Below, piece by piece: positions 1-7,581 of a stretch of 57,506 nt of DNA (its first letter is position 1; the number at the start of each line of letters is the position of its first letter). The notes under the pieces were generated by a model. That model saw nothing but the letters and a program-made list of their open reading frames with translations. It did no database searches and was not told the origin of the DNA. The DNA comes from Varibaculum cambriense DSM 15806 (GTDB lineage: Bacteria; Actinomycetota; Actinomycetes; Actinomycetales; Actinomycetaceae), in contig NZ_ATUF01000007.1 of assembly GCF_000420065.1 (NCBI RefSeq), forward strand, positions 1-57,506. Reading direction: 5' to 3'. The position numbers and the translations under genes were made by a program.

Positions 1-18
1 TGTCCTGGGTTTTGTTCC
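1..18 (+). repeat. IS left inverted repeat
   Basis: It matches the reverse complement of 1277-1294 over its inner 14 bases (CTGGGTTTTGTTCC), with differences only in the outer four. Confidence 0.8.
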
Positions 19-44
19 TACTCGTTTTTGAGAGGATTAGGGAT

Positions 45-363
45 ATGTCTAAGAGGTATTCTCAGGAGTTTAAGGATCGTGCGGTGCGGTTGCTTTCTGA
101 TCGGTAGGCTGCTGATCGTTCGTGTTCGCAGTGGCAGGCAGTCCGTGAGATCGCTCCAAAGCTGGGGATCGCAAACGAGTCACTGCGCCGCTGGTATGAG
201 CGGCATCTTGTGAACACGGGTGAGCGGCAGGGGATGGACCCGTGAAGAATGCGAGGAGGTCAAACGGCTCAAACGCGAGAATGCGGAGCTGCGCCGGGCG
301 AATGAGATTTTGAAAACTGCTTCGGCTTTTTTCGCAGCGGATCTCGACCGACCGGCCCGATGA
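45..363 (+). pseudogene. IS3-family OrfA, inactivated
   Basis: Reading from ATG at 45 gives an OrfA start (MSKRYSQEFKDRAVRLLSDR) and then an in-frame TAG at 105-107. Beyond it the family helix-turn-helix continues (IAPKLGIANESLRRWYER), but this frame ends at TGA 243-245. The usual coiled-coil end ([20 protein letters not shown]) is found in the next frame, from about 238 to the TGA at 361. One extra base near 234-237 explains the shift. OrfA is therefore broken twice, by an amber codon and a one-base insertion. In active elements it supplies end binding and the N-terminus of the OrfAB fusion. Confidence 0.85.
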
Positions 364-1241
364 TGATTGCCGATATTGACGAATATAGGGGTCGTTTCGG
401 GGTCGAGCCGATTTGCCGGGTACTGGGTGTAAGTCTGGAAGGAGGGTTTATTACCTCTTGCGGCTACCGGCTAGCGAAGAGTAGACCAGCAAGCGCCAGA
501 AGCATTCGTGATCGCATTCTTGCTGAAGAACTAGGCGAGATTCACGCACACAATTTTGGCGTCTATGGTATTCGCAAGATGTGGCACGCAGCCAGGCGCG
601 CGGGCTGGGATATTGGTCGTGACCAGGTCGCTCGACTCATGAAAATCGCTGGGATTGCTGGTGTTCGCCGGGGACGCACAGCAATAACAACCAGACCCGC
701 TCAAGTACCAGATTCTCGCCCGGATTTGGTGAATCGGCAGTTCACGGCCAGTAGGCACAACAAACTGTGGGTTGCTGATATCACGTATGTTCGAACCCTA
801 TCCGGGTTCGTGTATACAGCGTTCGTAACCGATGTTTATAGCCGAAAGATCCTAGGCTGGGCGACGCGATCCTCAATGAAAACCGAGGCTCTACCGCTGG
901 AGGCGCTCGAGCAAGTCATCCAGGCAGCGAAACAAACTCTCGTGAATCTTACGCATCACTTAGATCATGGCTCGCAGTACACGAGTATTGCCTATAACGA
1001 GAAACTGGCTTATTACGGGATCAAGCCCTCCACGGGGAGGGTGGGTGATTCCTACGATAACGCGCTAGCCGAAGCGGTCAACGGCCTATATAAGAGCGAG
1101 CTGATCTATTCACAATCATGGGCTTGTTTGACCGAGGTCGAGTTCGCCACCATGAACTGGGTTCACTGGTGGAACAATGAGCGCCTACACGAAGCGCTCG
1201 GATACCGCACTCCAGCCGACATCATCGATAGGTATAATTAA
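360..1241 (+). CDS. IS3-family transposase OrfB (DDE integrase core)
   Basis: This is the 293-residue catalytic half of an IS3-group transposase. It has an HTH_21-like N-terminal part (about residues 40-95, with [18 protein letters not shown]) and an rve integrase core. The DDE triad is visible: D in [12 protein letters not shown] in LDHGSQYTS and E in [17 protein letters not shown]. The start ATG at 360 overlaps the orfA stop, the layout used for programmed frameshifting. The stretch after ICRVLGVS looks longer and less typical than in relatives, so small local damage is possible. The frame is intact, but without OrfA it is probably not functional alone. Confidence 0.88.
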   Translation: MMIADIDEYRGRFGVEPICRVLGVSLEGGFITSCGYRLAKSRPASARSIRDRILAEELGEIHAHNFGVYGIRKMWHAARRAGWDIGRDQVARLMKIAGIAGVRRGRTAITTRPAQVPDSRPDLVNRQFTASRHNKLWVADITYVRTLSGFVYTAFVTDVYSRKILGWATRSSMKTEALPLEALEQVIQAAKQTLVNLTHHLDHGSQYTSIAYNEKLAYYGIKPSTGRVGDSYDNALAEAVNGLYKSELIYSQSWACLTEVEFATMNWVHWWNNERLHEALGYRTPADIIDRYN

Positions 1242-1245
1242 ACTC

Positions 1246-1263
1246 GGGTCAGCGAGCTGACCC
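1246..1263. repeat. Hairpin at the IS right end
   Basis: GGGTCAGC and GCTGACCC flank a two-base loop just behind orfB and inside the right IS end. No U-run follows, so it may be a weak terminator or a translational shield. Confidence 0.5.
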
Positions 1264-1276
1264 CCGTATAAAAAGC

Positions 1277-1294
1277 GGAACAAAACCCAGTACG
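1277..1294 (-). repeat. IS right inverted repeat
   Basis: It is the reverse complement of the left end across 14 bases. The outer four bases differ (CGTA against TGTC). Confidence 0.8.
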
Positions 1295-1651
1295 CTTCAT
1301 CGGCTTCTTTCTTCACGTTGATGTTCGTCGAAGAGGTAAGCCAGAAGTCGAGACGGAGGTTTCCTCTTCGTCCATACGTAATAGGGTGGGCTCAGTCTTC
1401 AATATAGGCTGCGGATTCCTGGGAGAAGCCTGTGTACTGTGAATAGCGATAGCTAGTTCATTGGCGGTGCCGGATTTGATGTAGTCGTACTAGTTGTTTG
1501 GGAAGCTCTGGATATAGTGGATCTTCTTGTATTTATTGGAAAATCGCAGGAAATAGAGGGAGAGGCTGAAAGGCTCTGCTCTTAGCTGGATGCCTTGCGA
1601 TTTTGGGCAATATTTTATGCGTATTGATGATTTCTCTTGTTCACGGGTTCG
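1295..1651. other. Gene-poor stretch between IS and TetR gene
   Basis: No gene is recognisable. The minus strand stays open for about 60 codons (roughly 1300-1480) without a convincing start or family resemblance. It could be the remains of a gene interrupted by the IS, but nothing identifies it. Confidence 0.4.
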
Positions 1652-2353
1652 TTAGGCGTTTTCGCGAGGCAAGATCGCTATCTCTAAACCGGCGAGTACG
1701 ACTTCTATGATGATTTCAAAGTATTCCTGGCTCATGCGGTCTTCGTTTTTCGGGTTGGCTAGCGGAATTAAGTAGCCCTGGATGATGTCAGCCAGCGTTG
1801 TGGAGCAGGCAGCTAGGGGCTGAAGTTGGGTAATCATTTGGCCTAGGTCGTGGCGCTGTTCCTGCTTGGTTGGACTGCGCAAGTTGCGAGCAGTAATGCT
1901 CCACAGCATCGTGTTGATGATAATTGAGTATGCGATGTGAATGTACTGGCTAAAACCAGCATCCCGTAGTTTTTCGTAAGCCACCTCCAAGATTGGTATA
2001 AACGCGGCGTTCATATGTCCATACATCAGTTTGTCGGTGACTCCGGGGAATTCAAGAAAGACGGGCCTGACTTTTTTTGCTAGGGAGATGAACCAATCTT
2101 TCCATTCCAGCTGCTCGTCCGGCAGCTCGATGGTGCTAGTGATCTCGCCTATTACAGAAGCGGTAATGGCGTCACGGTTTTGGTAATGGTGGTAGATGAC
2201 AGAGGGAACTACTCCCAGACGCTGCGCAAGGTCACGAATCGACCATTTTTCTAGACCGCACTCTCGGGTCAGTTCCATTGCGGTGTGCATGATCTTTTCC
2301 TGCGTCAGCCAGGCGCGTCTACCCGTGTTTACCCGCTTGTCTTTATTTCCCAC
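1652..2353 (-). CDS. TetR-family transcriptional repressor
   Basis: A 233-residue regulator. The N-terminal helix-turn-helix is typical of TetR proteins (residues about 17-63: TQEKIMHTAMELTRECGL, then IRDLAQRLGVVPSVIYHHY). The rest is a helical ligand and dimer domain with no sequence clue to the ligand. Translation starts at a GTG without a strong ribosome site. It is divergent from an MFS exporter, and a perfect palindrome lies between the two genes, 26 bp from this start. The usual arrangement is repression of both its own gene and the exporter until a toxic compound binds; that job is inferred from context. Confidence 0.9.
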   Translation of the reverse strand: MGNKDKRVNTGRRAWLTQEKIMHTAMELTRECGLEKWSIRDLAQRLGVVPSVIYHHYQNRDAITASVIGEITSTIELPDEQLEWKDWFISLAKKVRPVFLEFPGVTDKLMYGHMNAAFIPILEVAYEKLRDAGFSQYIHIAYSIIINTMLWSITARNLRSPTKQEQRHDLGQMITQLQPLAACSTTLADIIQGYLIPLANPKNEDRMSQEYFEIIIEVVLAGLEIAILPRENA

Positions 2354-2378
2354 GAAAACAGCATACCCTCAACCTCGA

Positions 2379-2405
2379 CAATACTAGAACATTGTTCTAG
2401 TATTG
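2379..2405. promoter_or_regulatory. Probable TetR operator palindrome
   Basis: A perfect inverted repeat has arms CAATACTAGAACA and TGTTCTAGTATTG around a single T. It is centred at 2392 between the divergent starts at 2353 and 2447, where it can cover both promoters. Length and position fit a TetR-dimer operator. Confidence 0.85.
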
Positions 2406-2446
2406 TTTCAGCTTGATTGGCTGCTCACTTTGGAAAGGATGTTTTA

Positions 2447-3670
2447 ATGTGCGCCACTAATGAACGAAACCAGAAAGTCGAATCAAGAATAACGGGACTG
2501 TTTCCCCTGTTTTTGACGGTGTTACTGGCATATATGGGGCAAATGATTCTTAATCCAATTCTGGCTCCGCTATCGCGCGAAATCGGGCTGAAGGAATGGC
2601 ACATTGGCGCCACCATTTCGTTAGCAGCCATAATGTTTTCTCTTACCTCCACCAGGTGGGGACGGGTCTCATTGCGATGGGGATCTCGGCGTATCTTGCT
2701 TATTGGCATGCTTGCCGGAATCCTGGCTCTAAGCGGATTCGCTATGGTGGTGTGGCTAGGATTTAAGGGTCTGCTCACCGGCATAGCGTTGATCATAGGA
2801 GTAGTTATAACTAGGGGCGTGCTGTACGGCGGTGCCATCGCATCAGTTTCCCCAGCCGCGCAAACCTACGTTGTGACTCATACCTACAATGAGACGCAAC
2901 GGGTAAAAGGTCTGGGAGTCTTGGGCGCTGCACAAGGATTCTCTTCTATTCTTGGAGCCTTATTGGGCGGCAGCCTTGCAGCTATAGGAGGTTTCATGAC
3001 GCCCTTGCTGGTGATGCCTCTGGTCATGCTTTTTGGCGTTGCCGTTTTGCTGCTAACATTCAAACCCACAGGTGGCGAAGAAAAAGTCGCTCAACCGGCA
3101 AAAGTTTCCTATTTTGATTCAAGAGTATTCGTGTTCCTGGCTTGCGGTTTCCTAATGTTTACTGCTTTTTCTACCGTGGCTACACTTTTCGGCTTTTTAC
3201 TGCAGGATGTTTTGAAGCTAGCGGCCGGCGCAACAGCAGGGCTCACCGCTTTGTGCATGTCAATAATGGGGGTGGTGATGATACTGGCGCAGGCCTTGGT
3301 GGCTCCAAGGTTAAACTGGGGTGCTAAAAAACTCTTTAGAAGAGGATTAATAATCGTTCTTCTCGGGTTACTACTCTTGGTTTATCCACTAAATCTTGGA
3401 CTGTTCATCGTGGCCAGTATCTTGACAGGCTTTGGTCTAGGCCTGGCGATGCCTGGCTACAACACGGCGCCTACTTTGCAAATGAAGCCCGAAGAGCAAG
3501 GTGGGCTGGCCGGGTTGATTAATGCTAACAATGGTGCAGCCTATGTAGTGGCACCGATAGCCTCCACCGCACTTTACGGACTCTCTCCGTGGCTACCAAT
3601 GACATGTTGCACAGTCCTGATAGCTGCGGCAATTTTGCTGAGTTTTTACCATCCCCAGTTCCGCGAATAA
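2447..3670 (+). CDS. MFS exporter, probable drug efflux
   Basis: A 407-residue hydrophobic protein with about twelve membrane segments, beginning LFPLFLTVLLAYMGQMIL. The loop between segments 2 and 3 carries TRWGRVSLRWGSRRILLIG, the region of the MFS A-motif though poorly conserved. ATG at 2447 was chosen because GGAAAGGA lies seven bases upstream; a TTG ten codons earlier lacks a ribosome site. It is divergent from a TetR repressor with a shared palindromic operator, the common layout of inducible efflux pairs. The substrate cannot be read from the sequence. Confidence 0.85.
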   Translation: MCATNERNQKVESRITGLFPLFLTVLLAYMGQMILNPILAPLSREIGLKEWHIGATISLAAIMFSLTSTRWGRVSLRWGSRRILLIGMLAGILALSGFAMVVWLGFKGLLTGIALIIGVVITRGVLYGGAIASVSPAAQTYVVTHTYNETQRVKGLGVLGAAQGFSSILGALLGGSLAAIGGFMTPLLVMPLVMLFGVAVLLLTFKPTGGEEKVAQPAKVSYFDSRVFVFLACGFLMFTAFSTVATLFGFLLQDVLKLAAGATAGLTALCMSIMGVVMILAQALVAPRLNWGAKKLFRRGLIIVLLGLLLLVYPLNLGLFIVASILTGFGLGLAMPGYNTAPTLQMKPEEQGGLAGLINANNGAAYVVAPIASTALYGLSPWLPMTCCTVLIAAAILLSFYHPQFRE

Positions 3671-3831
3671 TCTCTTTATGATTAGAAGCAAAAACCATAA
3701 AAATCCCTGCTAAAGCGGTGTTGACTTCAGCAGAACTATGATGTCTAGTCGCTACGAGATTCAAACAAACTCAAACGTCTCAAAAACCCCATGCAAACAC
3801 GGGGTCATTCAGCTCAATCGCTTGTAATGGT
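3671..3831. other. Spacer between MFS gene and nuclease relic
   Basis: No gene or clear terminator is seen. The frame of the following GIY-YIG relic is open upstream to about 3735 but has no ATG, so part of its true N-terminus may lie here. Confidence 0.4.
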
Positions 3832-4548
3832 GTGTATATTCCTCTTGGGAATGACCCTGAAGCTATTGAGAACACGTGGTGCTATATAGGCAAGACAGAA
3901 AACTTTGTAGAGCGTTTAGGCGATCATGACAAAAAACGAAACTGCAGTGGGAAAAGGTCGGGTTAATATCCAAAAGTTATTATTGCTAGCTTGCAACGAT
4001 CTTTTAACGAGGGACATTGGGGTTATTTAGAAGCCCGTCTGGTTGAAATCGCTAAGAATACTGAGCGCTGTTCTATGCCTGATAACAAGCAAACCCCTCG
4101 GGTTAGGAAGCTTTCTGAAGCGCAACGAGCATCAGCCGAGTCGTTCTTAGATAATGTGAAGCTGATTTTGCCAATCCTGGGAGTCAATGTTTTGCGTTCC
4201 CCAGAAAATACTGTGCAACCAGATAACGCTCAGATAGCTTCAGCTCCTGTTTTCCATCTACATAGACAAAAAGATGGGATAGATGCCTCGATGCAGCTTA
4301 TCGATGGCGAGTTTTTCCTCCTCAAGGGATTAATAGTGGTTGCGAATTGGGAAACCAGCAAAGCCAGAAGCCAGGCAACGGTTAACTCCTATACGGCTAT
4401 CGCTAGTCGTCACCAAAAGCTAGTTAGTGATGGGTTAATCCGCATAGAAAATAAGCGGGGCGTGGTCACCCGGGATATTGCTTTTACTTCTCCTTCTGCC
4501 GCAGCTGCCATAGTGTTAGCTACTTCTGCCATTGCTGGAGCGGGTTAG
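3832..4548 (+). pseudogene. GIY-YIG nuclease with DUF4357, interrupted
   Basis: From a GTG at 3832 one frame reads YIPLGNDPEAIENTW, then CYIGKTENFVERLGDHDKK (the GIY-YIG core), and stops at TAA 3964-3966. Directly behind the stop the same frame continues with KVIIASLQRSFNEGHWGYLEA and the rest of the family. The conserved C-terminus is a DUF4357 domain (FLLKGLIVVANWETSKA, TSPSAAAAIVLATSAIAG). The segment around the stop (RNCSGKRSG) does not fit the family, while another frame gives KLQWEKVG, so a pair of indels is likely as well. Such proteins are small nucleases often near restriction systems. The downstream frame 3991-4548 is open and might still be translated from a TTG. Confidence 0.75.
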
Positions 4549-4568
4549 GCTGGTGCGAAAATAGCTGT

Positions 4569-5090
4569 ATGACTAAAATCGGAGCTTCGCATTTGCCTGT
4601 GTTAGGTGTAGGTCCGATATATGTTTCGGGTATTTTTACCGTTACGATTGCAGCGAGTCTTGTCCATTTTTTAGGCTGGATCGCAAACGGAACTATCGGA
4701 AATAGTTGGGTGCATAACCTCATGATTGCGGCGGGTCTGGTGGTGATGGTAGTTGCGGTAATCGTGTGGGTTTCAGCTGTTTTTGGCTCTCACATGGTCG
4801 AAAGCGTTAAAACTGGTCAGCTTATGACTAGCGGGATATACGCTTGGGTTAGGCATCCCGTATATTCTTCCTTCCTGCTATTAAACTGCGGTCTGCTGCT
4901 CATACAAGTGAACTGGTGGCTACTAACCCTCCCGTTGATTTATTGGGTCGCGTTGACTGTTTTGGTGAAACACACTGAAGAACGCTGGCTTGAAAATGAA
5001 TTCGGGGATGAATACATCCAATACGCTGCCCGCGTTAATCGGATTTTTCCTTGGCCGCCCCAACGCCTCAACAAACCCCGCGAATCATAA
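4569..5090 (+). CDS. Isoprenylcysteine/phospholipid methyltransferase-like membrane protein
   Basis: A 173-residue protein with about four or five membrane segments. Its C-terminal half carries the ICMT/PEMT-type signature: SGIYAWVRHPVYSSFLLL, where the RHP helps bind S-adenosylmethionine, and then EERWLENEFGDEYIQY followed by RIFPW. Enzymes of this fold methylate lipids or prenylated substrates at the membrane; many bacterial members have no known substrate. It starts 20 bp after the nuclease relic and ends ten bases from the convergent wall-protein gene. Its last codons (CCCCGCGAATCATAA) recur at the end of the membrane gene at 17077. Confidence 0.8.
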   Translation: MTKIGASHLPVLGVGPIYVSGIFTVTIAASLVHFLGWIANGTIGNSWVHNLMIAAGLVVMVVAVIVWVSAVFGSHMVESVKTGQLMTSGIYAWVRHPVYSSFLLLNCGLLLIQVNWWLLTLPLIYWVALTVLVKHTEERWLENEFGDEYIQYAARVNRIFPWPPQRLNKPRES

Positions 5091-5099
5091 ACTGATCCA

Positions 5100-7412
5100 C
5101 TAGCGGGTGTTGCGGCGCAAGCGGCAAACAATGCTGCCGGCGGCCCCTAGCAAGCAAGCTAGAAGTGCGATTTGGCCAACCAAACTCCCGGTCTGAGGCA
5201 AAGTGGAGATCTGGGTTACCTGAGTAGGCTCAGTTTTCTTCACTGGAGCAATTATAGGGACTGGCTGCACAGTGGGGTGCTTACCAGAATGCTCTGTGGG
5301 CTTAACGGAAAGCTGGTTTCCAGGTTGGTTATCAGCGCATATGCGGATTTCTTGGTCGGTCATATTCCGCGATTGACTCTCAGTTTTTTCCTTCGCGTTT
5401 GCAGTATCTAAAACCCATTCATGTTTATTGCTATCCCATTTATGAGGGGTAGTGGTGATGGTCCTACTTTGGGATACCTTTCGATCGGCACAATTTTTAG
5501 CCCCCGGGTGATTGTTATCAGCCCAATTAGAAGTATCAACTTTAGCTTCCGGTTGCTCTGGGCGAGCATTAACATTGAGAATTCCTGCGGTAAATTCTAG
5601 TGAATATGCTCCGGTTACTGCGTCTTTAAGTTTTAAAGTTCCTTGCTTAATCGCAACCTGTCCCGCCGGGGTCTCTGCCCCATAATCAGCGCTTAGGGTA
5701 CCGGTTAGTAGATCTTTGCTATGAGCCGTATCCACCTGGTAATCAAAGACTGGCAGTGGTTCGCCTTGCCAAACCTGTGTCGGAGTTGCCGTTACTTTTA
5801 CTATTTCATTAGGGCGAATTAGGTAGGTGGCCTTATCCGCAATTTTGTCTTTAACCGAATCCAACATGGCAGAAACTGTTTGCCCATCACCCGGGGTAGC
5901 GTTTAACACCGTGCCATTGTCAACATTACGAATATGGTAAGGGCCGGCTATAAACTTAAACCAGCTAGAAATATTACGCTTTAAAGCAGCGCCTTTGATC
6001 CGTACACTCGTGCGCCCCTCAGTAGCGAAAACGTCTGCGACGGTCTCTTCCTCAACCTGGCTAATATCCCAGCCAGATACGTCCAAATTTTCTATGCTGC
6101 TGGCTCCGGCAAACATATTGTGCATATTGGTAACTTTGTTGGTCTTCCACTTTGACACATCTGGTTTCGCGGCAGTGGCCGCAGCAAAAACACTTTCCAT
6201 CTTGGTGACTTGGCTGGTATCCCATTTGGCGACATCTGGGGTGGCAGCAGTAGCTCCGTTGAACATGTCGCTCAAGTCGGTGACTTGGCTGGTATTCCAG
6301 TTTGATACATCTGGATTAGCTACTTTCGCACCCTGGAACATTCCATTCATTCTGGTGACTTGGCTGGTATTCCAGTTTGATACATCTGGATTAGCCACTT
6401 TCGCATTCTGGAACATACCGCTCAGATCAGTAACCCGTTCGATGTTCCAGTTAGAGGTGTTCGGACTCGCGGCAATTGCTCCGTTAAACATGCCATGCAT
6501 ATCAGTGACTTGGCTGGTATTCCAGTTTGATACATCCGGATTAGCTACTTTCGCACCCTGGAACATTCCATTCATTCTGGTGACTTGGCTGGTATCCCAC
6601 TTTGCAGTATCTGGATTAGCTGCTTCCGTAGCGCCGAACATTACACTCATATTGGTGACCTTGCTGGTATTCCACTTTGCAGTATCGGGGTTTGCGGCTG
6701 GCGCTTTATAGAACATGGCGCTCATGTTGGTGACATTTTCGGTGTTCCAGTTAGAGGTATTCGGGTTGGCAACCGCAGCCGTATGGAACATTCCGTTTGT
6801 AGTGGTGACCATGCTGGTATCCCACTTTGAAGTATCGGGATTAGCTGCTTTGGTGGCGCCGAACATGCCGCTCATACTGGTCACCTTGCTGGTATCCCAG
6901 TTAGAGGTATTCGGGTTCGCCAGCGTCGCCTTATAGAACATATGGCTCATCGTGGTGACTTTGCCGGTATTAATACCAGTATCCGGAAAGTCGATGCTGG
7001 CCTTGTCACAGTGGGAAAAAAGGAAGCTGGAATCTTGTGGGAAATCTATGGTGGTGCCCGGATCAGGAATAAATTTTATTTCCATTGGCTGCGGTTCGGC
7101 TGGCTTGGCGTTGCCGTTTGCATCTTTAACAGTTCCGCAGAATCTACTATTGGGCTCATTGTAGATAGCCGGAGTTTTAGACATCCATTTGTCTCGATCT
7201 AGCTGGCCATGCCCGCTGACGGTCAGGGTCTTGGCTGTCGGATCCCAGGAGGCAGTGAGGTTATCTCCTACACTGGTCGTTTCGGTATCTGCTGCATGGG
7301 CTACTGCAACTCCTAAAGAAGTTAAGAATAGGCTGGCGGCAGCAGAAATAGTGCCCGTAATAAACAGGAGACGAGAAATAGTAGTTTCCCTAAAATTAGA
7401 TGTATACCTCAT
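5100..7412 (-). CDS. LPXTG wall-anchored protein with DUF285 repeats
   Basis: About 770 residues. ATG at 7412 was chosen because GGGGGA stands just upstream, while the earlier in-frame starts lack a ribosome site. It opens with a signal peptide (ISRLLFITGTISAAASLFL up to AHAADTETT), then an N-terminal domain, then a tandem array of 25-residue units of the type NPDTSKWDTSKVTNMSGMF, which is the DUF285/BspA-like surface repeat. The C-terminal part holds immunoglobulin-like or linker sequence. The end is a sortase signal: LPQTG, a hydrophobic helix and RLRRNTR. It is therefore exported and linked to peptidoglycan by a sortase, probably for adhesion. No sortase gene is in the window. The reverse strand of the array also looks open because of the repeat. 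Confidence 0.92.
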   Translation of the reverse strand: MRYTSNFRETTISRLLFITGTISAAASLFLTSLGVAVAHAADTETTSVGDNLTASWDPTAKTLTVSGHGQLDRDKWMSKTPAIYNEPNSRFCGTVKDANGNAKPAEPQPMEIKFIPDPGTTIDFPQDSSFLFSHCDKASIDFPDTGINTGKVTTMSHMFYKATLANPNTSNWDTSKVTSMSGMFGATKAANPDTSKWDTSMVTTTNGMFHTAAVANPNTSNWNTENVTNMSAMFYKAPAANPDTAKWNTSKVTNMSVMFGATEAANPDTAKWDTSQVTRMNGMFQGAKVANPDVSNWNTSQVTDMHGMFNGAIAASPNTSNWNIERVTDLSGMFQNAKVANPDVSNWNTSQVTRMNGMFQGAKVANPDVSNWNTSQVTDLSDMFNGATAATPDVAKWDTSQVTKMESVFAAATAAKPDVSKWKTNKVTNMHNMFAGASSIENLDVSGWDISQVEEETVADVFATEGRTSVRIKGAALKRNISSWFKFIAGPYHIRNVDNGTVLNATPGDGQTVSAMLDSVKDKIADKATYLIRPNEIVKVTATPTQVWQGEPLPVFDYQVDTAHSKDLLTGTLSADYGAETPAGQVAIKQGTLKLKDAVTGAYSLEFTAGILNVNARPEQPEAKVDTSNWADNNHPGAKNCADRKVSQSRTITTTPHKWDSNKHEWVLDTANAKEKTESQSRNMTDQEIRICADNQPGNQLSVKPTEHSGKHPTVQPVPIIAPVKKTEPTQVTQISTLPQTGSLVGQIALLACLLGAAGSIVCRLRRNTR
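6090..6985 (-). repeat. Tandem 75-bp DUF285 coding repeats
   Basis: About eleven full 75-bp units, each coding for 25 residues. Several are almost identical in DNA: the segment with GTGACTTGGCTGGTATTCCA recurs near 6285, 6357 and 6507. Other units differ at several positions. This mixture suggests recent duplication or gene conversion inside the array. Confidence 0.85.
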
Positions 7413-7581
7413 GATTTCCCCCAAATCCTTCAGTGAATTCATCAATGCCGAATCACTATAAAAATAATTGGCATTAATCTCTAGACTTTTTCCTTAAATA
7501 TTGAAGTAATAGCCATTGCAACGACCTCTAACCAGAAAATACTTGCAAATAATTCCGGGTATGCTACCTACCTATTCCGAA
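7413..7581. other. Spacer with probable surface-protein promoter
   Basis: An AT-rich spacer upstream of the wall-protein gene. On the minus strand TATAGT near 7456 is a possible -10 element. No gene is seen. Confidence 0.3.

Larger units (their letters stand above)
1..1294 (+). mobile_element. IS3-family insertion sequence
   Basis: The element is bounded by imperfect inverted repeats. The left end at 1-18 and the reverse complement of 1277-1294 share CTGGGTTTTGTTCC exactly. Inside are an orfA with an IS3-type helix-turn-helix and an orfB with a DDE transposase core, overlapping by four bases as is usual for the family. The left end coincides with the window start, so a few bases or the target duplication may lie outside. 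OrfA is broken, so this copy probably cannot make the fused OrfAB transposase and moves only if helped in trans. A related solitary end lies at 14204-14222. Confidence 0.9.

Noticed and set aside
1295-1651. A gene interrupted by the IS
   Set aside because: The minus strand is open for only about 60 codons and nothing in it is recognisable.
5995-6936. Long plus-strand frames opposite the DUF285 array
   Set aside because: They are periodic shadows of the 75-bp repeat. The minus-strand reading has signal peptide, known repeats and sorting signal.
6090-6985. CRISPR-like periodicity
   Set aside because: The 75-bp units code for a surface repeat without spacers, and there are no cas genes.
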